Positions 26,623 through 34,906 of a stretch of 64,000 bases of DNA are shown here, piece after piece; the stretch's first letter is position 1; every line of letters starts with the position of its first letter. Location of the stretch: positions 32,176 through 96,175 of the forward strand of contig CADEEH010000001.1 in the NCBI GenBank assembly GCA_902826305.1, in the 5' to 3' direction. The position numbers and the translations under genes are program-made. The notes under the pieces are model-generated. The model worked only from the letters and a program-made list of their open reading frames with translations, was not told where the DNA came from and searched no databases. This DNA comes from an uncultured Burkholderiales bacterium (GTDB taxonomy: Bacteria; Pseudomonadota; Gammaproteobacteria; Burkholderiales; Burkholderiaceae_E).

Positions 26623-27566
26623 GCGTCGCCCGTCCGGCGCCGGAAACGCGGGAACAGCGCCAGTGCGTTGCCACGTTCGATCGCCTCGCGCTGTGCGTCG
26701 CTCATCGCGTAGTCCTCGAACAGGCGCGCGAAGTGGGCCGAACGTTCCTTCGCCGCATACGGCCAGTCGCTGCCGAAGGTGATGTGTGTCGGGTCGGCGA
26801 ACGCCAGCAGCGACGGCATCGCGAACGGACTGCTGGTGAGCGCGGTGTCGAAGTAGTACCGGCGCAGCAGCGCCAGGCCTTCGGCCTGGTTGCCCGACGC
26901 CGCGCAGATCCGGGCGACCCGCTCGGCCGCATACGGCAGGAAGCCGCCGCCGTGTGACAGGATGATGCGCAGCCGCGGGAAACGCTCCAGCCAGCCCGAA
27001 CGCGCCATGTGGATCGCCGCGCGGGTCGTGTCGAGCAGGAAGTCGGCGGCGAACGGCGGGATGTCACCCACCGGGGGCGCCGGCAGCGTCGACGGATGGA
27101 CGAAGACCACCGCGGATCGCCGGTCGAGTTCGGCCATCAGCGGCTCGATCGTCGGATCGCCGAGATAGGTGCCACGGACGTTGGCGAGCAGCACGACGCC
27201 GTCGGCGCCGAGCACGTCGAACGCGTGCGCCGCCTCGACGAGTGACCCGTCGACATCGGGCAGCACCAGCGTCGCGAAGAAGCCGAATCGCCCCGGATGA
27301 TCGGCGGCGACACCGGCGGCGAACTCGTTGACCCGGCGCGCCATCGTCCGCGCCTCGGCATCGTCACCCAGATGCACACCGGGCGTGGACACCGAGAACA
27401 CACCGGCCTCGATGCGCAGCGAGTCGAGCAGGTCGATCGCCGCCGCCGCGCTCCAGCCGGGAATCGGCAGGCCGCCGGCGGTCTGCCCGCGTTCCCGCAG
27501 CCACTCGGCGTACATCGGCGGCACGATGTGGTGATGGGTGTCGATCCTTCGCCGCTGTTCGTTCAT
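26619..27566 (-). CDS. Amidohydrolase-family metal enzyme (aromatic-acid decarboxylase-like)
   Basis: A 315-residue TIM-barrel protein of the amidohydrolase_2 group. The N-terminal metal site is in IDTHHHIVPPMYAEWL, another His lies in VFVHPSTLPAPP, then ILSHGGGFLPYAAERVARI and the closing Asp in ITFGSDWPYA. This architecture matches the ACMSD and 6-methylsalicylate/gamma-resorcylate decarboxylase branch, which removes carboxyl groups from ring or ring-derived acids, more than true amidases. The ribosome site is GAGGTCGAGCC. It is followed by a coupled thioesterase and preceded by a Bug-type binding protein gene, so the group probably handles an imported (aromatic) carboxylate. Exact substrate unknown. 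Confidence 0.75.
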   Translation of the reverse strand: MNEQRRRIDTHHHIVPPMYAEWLRERGQTAGGLPIPGWSAAAAIDLLDSLRIEAGVFSVSTPGVHLGDDAEARTMARRVNEFAAGVAADHPGRFGFFATLVLPDVDGSLVEAAHAFDVLGADGVVLLANVRGTYLGDPTIEPLMAELDRRSAVVFVHPSTLPAPPVGDIPPFAADFLLDTTRAAIHMARSGWLERFPRLRIILSHGGGFLPYAAERVARICAASGNQAEGLALLRRYYFDTALTSSPFAMPSLLAFADPTHITFGSDWPYAAKERSAHFARLFEDYAMSDAQREAIERGNALALFPRFRRRTGDA

Positions 27567-27600
27567 CGGCTCGACCTCCTCGTTGTCGCCAGACGGGGCC

Positions 27601-28563
27601 TCATTCCGGCTTCATCCCCGCCTGTTGCACGGCACTCGCCCAGCGTTTCTTCTCGCGGGCAAGGAACACACGAGCGTCACCGACACTGCCGCCGACCGGA
27701 TAGTTCGCGGTGGCGGCCAGCTTGCGGACGACCTCGGGTGAAGCCAGCGCCGCGTTGACCGCCTCGTTGAGCTGGCGCACCCGCGCCGCCGGGGTGCCCT
27801 TCCTGGCGAACAGCATGAACCAGCCGGTGGCCTCCAGCCCCGGCACCGTGTCCCGGGCCAGCGGGAAGGCCTCCAGTCCGGGCAACGTCCGCGGCGACGT
27901 GACCGCGAGTGCCCTGACGCGGCCGGCCTTGACCATCGGCAACAGCGGGGCGATCCCGTCGACCGCCACCATCGCGTCGCCACCGATCACCGCCTGCAGC
28001 GACTGCGCGCTCGCCGTCATCGGCACGATGTTGACGCTCGCACCGGCCGACTGCGCCAGCAGCTCGGCCACAAGGTGGGGGATCGATCCGCGCGACGGAC
28101 TGGACAGCACCATGCTGCCCGGCCGCGTCCTGCCGATGGCGATCGCCTCGGTCAGCGTGTTCGGACCGCCGGCCGGATTGGCGACGAACATCATCGGCGT
28201 GTCGGCGACGACGACCACCGGCTCCATGTCGACGTCGAGGTCGTACTTCGCCGCGCGGTAGGTCAGTGGCGTCACCGTGACCACCGCGGCCTGTGCGAGC
28301 AGCAGCGTGTCGGCGCTGGTCGAGGCCCTGGTCGCCATCACGGCCACGATGCCGCCGGCGCCGACCCGGTTGTCGACAACCGTCGGCTGGCCGAGCCGGA
28401 CACGAAGCTCGTCGCCGATCAGGCGCGCGATGATGTCCGGCGCACTTCCCGGACCGGCCGGCACGATGATCGTCAGCGGCGATTGCGCCTGCAGCGCCGG
28501 CGCGATCGCCGCCAGCAGGACCGAAGCGAGCGCGCCGATCAGGCGACGCCGGATCGTCGGCAT
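27601..28563 (-). CDS. Bug-type (tripartite tricarboxylate transporter family) substrate-binding protein
   Basis: A 320-residue periplasmic binding protein. Signal peptide MPTIRRRLIGALASVLLAAIAPALQA is followed by the family opening LTIIVPAGPGSAPDIIARLIGDELR and VVDNRVGAGGIVA. Other typical parts are FVANPAGGPNTLTEAIAIGR and LFARKGTPAARVRQLNEAVNAAL. The ATG follows CGAGGAG. Orphan Bug proteins without their membrane partners are very numerous in Betaproteobacteria; no TctA/TctB gene is near. As first gene of a minus-strand group with amidohydrolase, thioesterase and acyl-CoA ligase, it probably presents the carboxylate that they degrade. Confidence 0.9.
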   Translation of the reverse strand: MPTIRRRLIGALASVLLAAIAPALQAQSPLTIIVPAGPGSAPDIIARLIGDELRVRLGQPTVVDNRVGAGGIVAVMATRASTSADTLLLAQAAVVTVTPLTYRAAKYDLDVDMEPVVVVADTPMMFVANPAGGPNTLTEAIAIGRTRPGSMVLSSPSRGSIPHLVAELLAQSAGASVNIVPMTASAQSLQAVIGGDAMVAVDGIAPLLPMVKAGRVRALAVTSPRTLPGLEAFPLARDTVPGLEATGWFMLFARKGTPAARVRQLNEAVNAALASPEVVRKLAATANYPVGGSVGDARVFLAREKKRWASAVQQAGMKPE

Positions 28564-28741
28564 GGAGTCTCCTCGAATCGTTGTTGCATCACCTGGGATA
28601 CACGAGACGGCCGCGCCCGATCGGCGGCTGCCGAGCGACCCGGTCCGCGCACAGCGGTGCTCAGCGTACCACTCGGCTGCTCGCCTCGCGCAAGCAACCC
28701 GGGGCGGCCGGCACGATGCCCTCCGATCGTGCCAGTCTCTC

Positions 28742-28756
28742 GGATATTCGTTATCC
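28742..28756. promoter_or_regulatory. GGATA-N5-TATCC inverted repeat, candidate operator
   Basis: GGATATTCGTTATCC is a 15-bp inverted repeat (5-bp arms) in the 293-bp divergent region between the Bug-type binding protein gene and the plus-strand operon, about 100 bp before the latter. It could serve either side. No regulator gene is adjacent. Confidence 0.35.
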
Positions 28757-28856
28757 TCGATGCACGAGGCGGCGGCATGTGCCCGGGCCGCGTGGCCCCA
28801 CGGATCCGATCGGGCGCCCGTGCCGCCGGTCATCACCCACCCATGGAGGCCACCGG

Positions 28857-29234
28857 ATGAACCAGGAACTATTCGACAAGGGATTGAAGACACGCCGCGA
28901 GGTGCTCGGCTCCGAGTACGTCGATGCGTCGATCAGGAACGCGGACGAATTCACGATGCCGCTGCAGCAGATGGTCACCCAGTACGCGTGGGGCGACGTC
29001 TGGAACCGCCCCGGCCTGGATCGGCGCACACGCAGCTTCCTGAACCTGGCGATGATCACCGCGCTGAATCGGCCGCACGAACTCAAGCTGCACGTGCGCG
29101 GCGCGATCAACAACGGGCTGAGCAAGGACGAGATCAAGGAGGTGTTCCTGCAGAGCGCGATCTACTGCGGTTTTCCGGCGGCGCTCGACAGCTTCAGGGT
29201 CGCCAGGGAAGTGTTCAACGAAATGGGGATCTGA
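28857..29234 (+). CDS. 4-carboxymuconolactone decarboxylase-like protein
   Basis: A 125-residue AhpD-like fold protein of the carboxymuconolactone decarboxylase family (PcaC type). Typical parts are TRREVLGSEYVDASI, YAWGDVWNRPGLDRRTRSFLNLAMI, ELKLHVRGAINNGLSKDEIKEVFLQSAIYCG and FPAALDSFRVAREVF. The ATG is preceded by ATGGAGGCC. It lacks the paired CxxC of AhpD peroxidases, which supports a lactone or related decarboxylase role. It opens the plus-strand operon and its TGA overlaps the next ATG. No pcaB or pcaD partner is present, so its substrate may differ from that of true PcaC. Confidence 0.8.
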   Translation: MNQELFDKGLKTRREVLGSEYVDASIRNADEFTMPLQQMVTQYAWGDVWNRPGLDRRTRSFLNLAMITALNRPHELKLHVRGAINNGLSKDEIKEVFLQSAIYCGFPAALDSFRVAREVFNEMGI

Positions 29235-30133
29235 TGCAAACCATTGGCATCGTCGGCCTGGGCATGATGGGCCGGCCGATGGCCGAGCGGCTGCACCGCG
29301 CCGGCTATCCGCTGATCGTGCAGGATGCGCGGCAGACGCTTGCCCAGGCGTTCGCCGCGACCCACGCGGGCGCCGTCGCCGCCGGGTCGTTCGAGGATTT
29401 CGATGCCTGCGAAGTCGTGATCACGATGCTGCCCGATTCCGATGCGGTCGACGCGGTCGTGATCGGCAGCGAGGGGCAGCCGGGTCTCGTGGCGACGATG
29501 AAAACCGGCGCGCTGCTGATCGACATGGGTTCCTCGCAGCCGGTGCGCACGCGGGCACTCGCGCGCACGATCGAGGCCGCCGGCAAGCGGTTCATCGACG
29601 CGCCGGTGTCCGGAGGTGTCAAGCGGGCGATCGACGGCACACTGGCGATCATGATCGGCGGCGACGTCGATCTGTTCGATGCACAACGCACGCTGTTCGG
29701 TCACCTGGGCACCACGATCATCCACGTCGGCCCGGCGGGCGCGGGCCATGCGATGAAGGCGTTGAACAACTACGTGTCGGCCGCCGGACTGGTCGCGGCG
29801 GCCGAGGCGCTGCACGCCGGGCGCCGCTTCGGGCTCGACCCGGACCTGATGACCGACGTGTTCAACAGTTCCACCGGCCGCAACAACACGACCGAGAACA
29901 AGATCAAGCCGTTCATGTTGTCCGGTCGCTTCGACTCCGGATTCTCGGCCGCGCTGATGGCCAAGGATCTCGGCACCGCGGTGAGCCTCGGCGACTGGGT
30001 CGGCACGCCGATGGGCCTGGGCAACAAGGTGTTGACGATGTGGCAGGCCGCATCCGATGCCCTCGGCCCGGGGGCGGATCACACCGAGATGTATCGCTGG
30101 CTGGCACCGGAGCGTGATCCGCGCCGATCGTGA
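29234..30133 (+). CDS. Beta-hydroxyacid dehydrogenase (3-hydroxyisobutyrate dehydrogenase family)
   Basis: A 299-residue NAD(P)-dependent dehydrogenase. It has the Rossmann motif IGIVGLGMMGRPMAERLHRAG, the substrate motif FIDAPVSGGVKRAIDG and the catalytic Lys in GAGHAMKALNNYVSAAG. It starts within the stop of the preceding gene (TGATG), so it is translationally coupled. In this set it may oxidise a short hydroxy acid from ring breakdown. It differs clearly from the threonate dehydrogenase at 21.3-22.2 kb. The stop codon opens a short tandem repeat. Confidence 0.85.
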   Translation: MQTIGIVGLGMMGRPMAERLHRAGYPLIVQDARQTLAQAFAATHAGAVAAGSFEDFDACEVVITMLPDSDAVDAVVIGSEGQPGLVATMKTGALLIDMGSSQPVRTRALARTIEAAGKRFIDAPVSGGVKRAIDGTLAIMIGGDVDLFDAQRTLFGHLGTTIIHVGPAGAGHAMKALNNYVSAAGLVAAAEALHAGRRFGLDPDLMTDVFNSSTGRNNTTENKIKPFMLSGRFDSGFSAALMAKDLGTAVSLGDWVGTPMGLGNKVLTMWQAASDALGPGADHTEMYRWLAPERDPRRS

Positions 30134-30163
30134 CGCGGAGGTGACGCGGAGGTGACGCGGAGG
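30131..30163 (+). repeat. Three tandem copies of an 11-bp unit
   Basis: TGACGCGGAGG is repeated three times without change (30131-30141, 30142-30152, 30153-30163), with a partial fourth copy TGACGC. The first TGA is the stop of the dehydrogenase, and each unit contains GGAGG, a ribosome-site-like core. Likely slippage; possible effect on translation of the next gene, which starts 85 bp on. Confidence 0.9.
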
Positions 30164-30248
30164 TGACGCCGGCGCGCTGCCCGCGCCCGGCGGACGCGAT
30201 CCGCGTTTGCCGGAACAGGCCGGTGACACAATCTGGCAAAGTTCCGCC

Positions 30249-32273
30249 ATGTCACCGTTCCCGCACCTCCTCGCCCCGCTCCGGATCGCCGGCACCACGC
30301 TGCCCAACCGCATGGTCATGGGCGCGATGCACACGCGCCTGGAGACGCTGGACCGGCCGACCGAGCGGCTGGCCGCGTTCTACGCCGCCCGCGCCCGCGG
30401 CGAGATCGCGCTGATCCTGACCGGGGGCCATGCCCCGGTCCCCGAAGGTGTGATGGACGAAGGCGGGCTGGTGCTCGACCGTCGCGACCAGCTCGCCAGC
30501 CACGAGCCCATCACTCGCGAGGTCCGCCGTGCCGGTGGCCACATCGTGCTGCAGATCCTGCACGCGGGCCGTTACGCCAAGGTCGCGGACTGTGTCGCGC
30601 CGTCCGAAGGCAAGGCCCGGATCAACACCTTCGCGCCGCGTGCACTCGCCACCGCCGAGGTCTGGTCAACGATCGACAGCTACGCGAACACGGCCGCGCT
30701 CGCGCAGGAAGCCGGCTACGCGGGGGTCGAGGTGATGGGCTCGGAGGGCTACCTGATCAACGAGTTCACCGCGTCGGTCACCAACCGGCGCGACGACGAA
30801 TTCGGCGGTTCGTTCGACAACCGGATCCGTTTCCCGCTCGAGATCGTCAAGGCGGTCCGCGCACGTGTCGGTGCGGCGTTCATCGTCATCTACCGGATCT
30901 CGTCGATCGATCTGGTGGACGGCGGCATGACCGCCGCCGAGATCGCGGCGTTTGCTCGGCGGATCCAGCAGGCTGGTGCCGACGCGATCAACACCGGTGT
31001 CGGCTGGCACGAGGCGGCGGTGCCGACGATCGCGGCCACGGTCCCGCGCGCCGCCTGGGCCGGCGCGGTACGCAACGTCCGCCAGGCGGTCACGATTCCG
31101 GTGATCGCCTCCAACCGGATCAACACGCCGCAGGTCGCCGAGGCACTGCTCGCCAGCGGTGCCGCGGACATGGTCTCGATGGCGCGCCCGCTGCTCGCCG
31201 ATCCCGATTTCGCGCGCAAGACCCGGCTCGGCCGCGCCGACGAGATCGCGCCCTGCATCGCCTGCAACCAGGCCTGCCTGGACCACATCTTCACCGAACG
31301 GGTGGCCACCTGCCTGGTCAATCCACGCGCGGGCCGCGAGATCGAATTCGGCGACGGCGTCGAACCCGCGACCTCGCCGCGACGGGTCGCGGTCGTCGGC
31401 GCGGGCCCGGCCGGCATGACGTTTGCCATCAACGCGGCCGGCCGCGGGCACACGGTGACCCTGTTCGAAGCGGCCGACCAGATCGGCGGCCAGCTGGTCA
31501 TGGCGCGACGTGTGCCCGGCAAGAGCGAGTTCGACGGACTGCTGCGCTGGTTCGAGGACACGCTGACCCGCAACCGCGTGCGTGTGCGGATCGGTACACG
31601 GGTCGGCGCCGACGAACTCGCGCGGGGTGGCTTCGACGAGATCGTGATCGCCACCGGCGTGCTGCCGCGACGGCCCACGATCCCCGGCATCGACCATCCG
31701 AAGGTCCTCGGCTACGTCGACGTGCTCGGCCTGGGCACCGAGGTCGGACCGCGGGTCGCGATCCTCGGCGCCGGCGGCGTCGGCTTCGATGTCGCCGAGT
31801 TCCTGGTCGGCGAGCCGCTGGAATCCACCGACATCGGCGCGTTCGCGCAGGCGTGGGGGGTCGATCCTTCGATCGGGGTTCCCGGCGGGGTGACACGGCC
31901 GGCGCCTTTCGCCGCCCGTCGCCAGATCCACCTGTTCCAGCGCAAACCCGGCACGCTCGGCCGCTCGCTGGGCAAGTCGACCGGCTGGATCCTGAAGGCG
32001 AAGCTGAAACGCGCCGGCGTCACGCTGACCGCGGGCGTGACCTATGAGGCGATCGACGACCGTGGCCTGCACTACACGATCGACGGACAGCCCCGCGTGC
32101 TCGAGGTCGACCACGTGATCCTGTGCACCGGCCAGGAATCGAATCGCGTGCTGCACGACGAACTGCTCGCCCGGGGCGTGAACGCCCGGCTGATCGGCGG
32201 TGCGGCCGAAGCGGCCGAACTGGATGCCCGACGTGCCATCGACCAGGCGACCCGGCTGGCGATCACGATCTGA
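30249..32273 (+). CDS. NADH:flavin oxidoreductase / 2,4-dienoyl-CoA reductase (FadH-like)
   Basis: A 674-residue flavin- and iron-sulphur enzyme close to E. coli FadH in size and layout. The N-terminal FMN TIM barrel (about 1-330) contains LHAGRYAKV and VTNRRDDEFGGSFDNR; the 4Fe-4S cluster Cys residues are in CIACNQACLDHIF and ATCLVNP (about 336, 339, 343, 355); the FAD/NAD(P) domains follow with VVGAGPAGM (about 380) and ILGAGGVGFD. It should reduce a conjugated double bond, of a dienoyl-CoA or another unsaturated ring-derived acid. With a ring hydroxylase next to it, a xenobiotic or aromatic substrate is as likely as unsaturated fatty acids. Confidence 0.85.
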   Translation: MSPFPHLLAPLRIAGTTLPNRMVMGAMHTRLETLDRPTERLAAFYAARARGEIALILTGGHAPVPEGVMDEGGLVLDRRDQLASHEPITREVRRAGGHIVLQILHAGRYAKVADCVAPSEGKARINTFAPRALATAEVWSTIDSYANTAALAQEAGYAGVEVMGSEGYLINEFTASVTNRRDDEFGGSFDNRIRFPLEIVKAVRARVGAAFIVIYRISSIDLVDGGMTAAEIAAFARRIQQAGADAINTGVGWHEAAVPTIAATVPRAAWAGAVRNVRQAVTIPVIASNRINTPQVAEALLASGAADMVSMARPLLADPDFARKTRLGRADEIAPCIACNQACLDHIFTERVATCLVNPRAGREIEFGDGVEPATSPRRVAVVGAGPAGMTFAINAAGRGHTVTLFEAADQIGGQLVMARRVPGKSEFDGLLRWFEDTLTRNRVRVRIGTRVGADELARGGFDEIVIATGVLPRRPTIPGIDHPKVLGYVDVLGLGTEVGPRVAILGAGGVGFDVAEFLVGEPLESTDIGAFAQAWGVDPSIGVPGGVTRPAPFAARRQIHLFQRKPGTLGRSLGKSTGWILKAKLKRAGVTLTAGVTYEAIDDRGLHYTIDGQPRVLEVDHVILCTGQESNRVLHDELLARGVNARLIGGAAEAAELDARRAIDQATRLAITI

Positions 32274-32290
32274 ACACGGCGCCACCCACG

Positions 32291-33982
32291 ATGCATCAGC
32301 CCGCGACCCGACCCCGCTCCTCGATCTACTACCGGTACCAGGTGCACGAACCGTGGCTGGCGTCGCGACACGGTCCGCAGACCGGGCACCAGGTCGTGAT
32401 CGTCGGTGCCGGCCCCGCGGGCATGGTGACCGCGCTGGAACTCGCCCGCCACGGCGTGGCCAGTGTCGTCGTCGAAGCGGAACTGCAGGTCTCGCTTGGC
32501 AGCCGCGCGATCGTCTTCACCCGGCGCAGCATGGAGATCCTGCAGCAGGTCGGCGTCGCGCAGCGGATCACGGACACCGGCCTGCCGTGGCGCTTCGGCA
32601 ACTCGTTCTACCGCGGCCAGAAGGTGTTCCGGATGGAGGCGCCGCACGATCCGGACGATCGCTTCTTTCCGATGATCAACATCCAGCAGCAATACCTCGA
32701 GGAATACCTGGTCGACGCGTGCGCGGCAGATCCGCTGATCGAATTGCGCTGGGGCAACCGCTTCATCGGCTGCGAGCAGCACGGACGATCGGTGACACTG
32801 ACCATCGACACACCCGAAGGGCCGTACACCCTCGAGTCCGCCTGGCTGGTCGCCGCCGACGGCGGCCGCTCGGAGATCCGCACCGCGATGGACCTGAAGC
32901 TCGAAGGTGCGGCCTACGAGGGATTCTTCGTGATCGCCGACATCCGGGTCGACCTGCCGCTGCCGACCGAGCGGCTGGCGTTCTTCGATCCGGTCTGGAA
33001 TCCGGGCAACACGGTGCTGATGCACCGCGAGCCGCACGGCATCTGGCGCGTCGACTACCAGTTGCCGCCCGGGGAGACGCCGGAGGCCGCGCTGGCCGCC
33101 GGATCGCTGAGGGCCCGGATCGACGAACAGCTCGCGATGATCGGTCACCCGGGTGCAGCCTGGGAAATGGATTGGTGCTCGGTGTACAGCGCCCGCGCGC
33201 TGACACTGCCCGACTACGTGCACGGCCGGGTGATCTTCACCGGCGATGCGGCGCACCTGCTGCCGATCTTCGGCGTACGCGGCGCCAACACCGCGTTCCA
33301 GGACGCGCAGTCGCTGGGCTGGCAGCTCGCGTACGTGATCAGGGGATTCGCGGGTCCGAAGCTGCTCGCCAACCACAGCGCCGAACGGGTCGGCGCCGCG
33401 CGCGAGATCATCGACGAGGCCGGCAAGAGCACCCGGTTCATGACACCGCCGTCGCGCGGCTTCCGGCTGCTGCGCGACGCGGTGCTGTCGCTGTCGCTGA
33501 CCGAGCCGTTCGTGCGGCCGCTGTATCACTGGCGCACGTCGCGCCCGCACGAATACACCCGCTCGATGCTCAACAGCACCGGCGACGACAACGCACTGTT
33601 CAGCGACGGGCCGCCCGACGGCGCGCCGCCGCGCAACGTCCGCCTGGGAGCCGACGACTTCCTGCTCGATCACCTCGGCGGCGGCTTCGACCTGCTGTAT
33701 TTCACCCAGGCGGCCTCGGTGCCGGCGGCGCTGCGGTCGGTGATCGACGAGACACGCGCGCGCGGCGTGGCGCTGCGTGTGGTGGCGGTCGGCGCCGCGA
33801 GCCCCGTCGAGGGCGCCGACCTGACGCTGGCTGATGAAGGCGGCCGCTGCCGTTCCCGCTACGGCGTGCCGGCAAGCGGCGGCGCCTATCTGCTGCGCCC
33901 GGACCAGCATGTCTGCGCACGCTGGCTGACACTCGACCCGACACGTCTGGCGGCCGCGATCGCCGCCGCATTGCCCCGATGA
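32291..33982 (+). CDS. FAD-dependent aromatic-ring monooxygenase
   Basis: A 563-residue flavoprotein hydroxylase of the FAD_binding_3 group (phenol hydroxylase/MhpA-like). It shows the dinucleotide motif VVIVGAGPAGMVTALELARHG, a mid-domain LVAADGGRSEIR, and the FAD ribityl motif VIFTGDAAHLLPIFGVRGANTAFQDA. The C-terminal 120 residues are probably the thioredoxin-like domain common in this group. It would add a hydroxyl to a phenolic ring using NAD(P)H and oxygen. It starts 17 bp after the flavin reductase and overlaps the next reading frame. The substrate is unassigned; its position before the homoprotocatechuate genes makes a hydroxyphenyl acid attractive, but this is a guess. Confidence 0.85.
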   Translation: MHQPATRPRSSIYYRYQVHEPWLASRHGPQTGHQVVIVGAGPAGMVTALELARHGVASVVVEAELQVSLGSRAIVFTRRSMEILQQVGVAQRITDTGLPWRFGNSFYRGQKVFRMEAPHDPDDRFFPMINIQQQYLEEYLVDACAADPLIELRWGNRFIGCEQHGRSVTLTIDTPEGPYTLESAWLVAADGGRSEIRTAMDLKLEGAAYEGFFVIADIRVDLPLPTERLAFFDPVWNPGNTVLMHREPHGIWRVDYQLPPGETPEAALAAGSLRARIDEQLAMIGHPGAAWEMDWCSVYSARALTLPDYVHGRVIFTGDAAHLLPIFGVRGANTAFQDAQSLGWQLAYVIRGFAGPKLLANHSAERVGAAREIIDEAGKSTRFMTPPSRGFRLLRDAVLSLSLTEPFVRPLYHWRTSRPHEYTRSMLNSTGDDNALFSDGPPDGAPPRNVRLGADDFLLDHLGGGFDLLYFTQAASVPAALRSVIDETRARGVALRVVAVGAASPVEGADLTLADEGGRCRSRYGVPASGGAYLLRPDQHVCARWLTLDPTRLAAAIAAALPR

Positions 33983-33993
33983 GGACCGATCCG

Positions 33994-34188
33994 ATGGACA
34001 CGAACCGCGCCGCCCTGACGATTTCCGGCCTCGAGACGGTCTACGACACGCTGGCCACCGCGATCGATGCCGCCGGCGAGGACAAATGTGAACTGTTCCT
34101 GGTCAAGCTCGCGCTGCTGAACGCCGACGCACTCGGCGACCCGGCCGTGTTCGAGCGCCACGTGCGGGCGGCGCTGAAGGATCTCTGA
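33994..34188 (+). CDS. DUF2783 small protein
   Basis: A 64-residue acidic, helical protein (MDTNRAALTISGLETVYDTL and KLALLNADALGDPAVFERHV). It resembles DUF2783 proteins, which are repeatedly found next to FAD aromatic hydroxylases; I rely on recall for that link. The ATG at 33994 has GAGGACC 9 bases upstream; an ATG at 33979 that overlaps the hydroxylase stop is the alternative. Probably a small accessory factor of the monooxygenase. Function unknown. Confidence 0.65.
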   Translation: MDTNRAALTISGLETVYDTLATAIDAAGEDKCELFLVKLALLNADALGDPAVFERHVRAALKDL

Positions 34189-34262
34189 GGCCGCACCGCG
34201 CATCGTGTGCCCATCGATCGAGACCGCGGCCCCGCGCGAGCACCGGCCCGATCGCGATCCGC

Positions 34263-34868
34263 TCAGGGTGGATCGGATCGTTCGTCCACCGGCCCGGCCA
34301 GGGTGATCAGCTCGTCGAGTGCGGCGTACATCGCGGCCAGCCGCTGCGCACCGACCTGCGCTTCGAGTTCATCGTAGATGCGCCCGATCGCCGGTGCCAT
34401 CCGCAGCGCGATCGCCCGCGCTCGTGCCGTCAGGCGCACGTGGACCCGCCGCTGGTCGTGTTCGAGCCGCTCGCGGGTGACCAGGCCGATCTCCTCCATC
34501 CGCGCCAGCACGCCGGCCAGGCTCGGGCTGCTGATGCCGCACAACGCGACGATGTCGCGCGGCTCAAGCGGTCCGGTCTCGAGCAGGGCGCGCACGATGC
34601 GCCACTGCTGCTCGGTCAGTCCGTTCTCGTTGATCAGTGGCCGGAAGCGGGCGAGCACCCGTTCACGCGCCTGCAGCAGCAGCAACGGCAGGTTGCGCCG
34701 GCCGATCAGCTCGCCGGTCGGTGGCTGACCGTCCCGGGTCACCGCGAGTTGCGGGCGGGACGAGGCGGTCTTCCCGGATGGGGCGGCAGTGGCCTGGCGG
34801 CGGACGGGTCGGCTGGTGGTCGGTGGCATGGCCCGGGGCTTGACTCGGCGAGGCGGCTCGGCGACCAT
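34263..34868 (-). CDS. hpaR: MarR-family regulator of the homoprotocatechuate operon
   Basis: A 201-residue MarR-type regulator. An unusually long, Pro/Arg/Ser-rich N-terminus (about 50 residues) precedes the winged helix: RRNLPLLLLQARERVLARFRP, NGLTEQQWRIVRALLETGPLEPRDIV, SSPSLAGVLARMEEIGLVTRER and DQRRVHVRLTARARAIA. This matches HpaR/HpcR, the repressor of the 4-hydroxyphenylacetate meta-cleavage genes, and it lies divergent from them. The start may be ATG 34868 or GTG 34877; both sit inside the AT-rich candidate operator, so the message would have almost no leader. The N-terminal extension is longer than in the enteric homologues (about 150 residues). Confidence 0.82.
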   Translation of the reverse strand: MVAEPPRRVKPRAMPPTTSRPVRRQATAAPSGKTASSRPQLAVTRDGQPPTGELIGRRNLPLLLLQARERVLARFRPLINENGLTEQQWRIVRALLETGPLEPRDIVALCGISSPSLAGVLARMEEIGLVTRERLEHDQRRVHVRLTARARAIALRMAPAIGRIYDELEAQVGAQRLAAMYAALDELITLAGPVDERSDPP

Positions 34869-34895
34869 ATTACTCACATCTTAGTGAATTGGCGA
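34863..34895. promoter_or_regulatory. AT-rich divergent promoter/operator of hpaR and hpaG
   Basis: A short AT-rich island (TATTACTCACATCTTAGTGA at 34868-34887) stands out in GC-rich surroundings, with imperfect dyad symmetry (TTACTCAC against TTAGTGAAT). It lies between the divergent hpaR and hpaG1 starts and is where a MarR-type dimer would be expected to bind. Symmetry is imperfect, so support is moderate. Confidence 0.4.
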
Positions 34896-34906
34896 GAACC
34901 CGTTCG

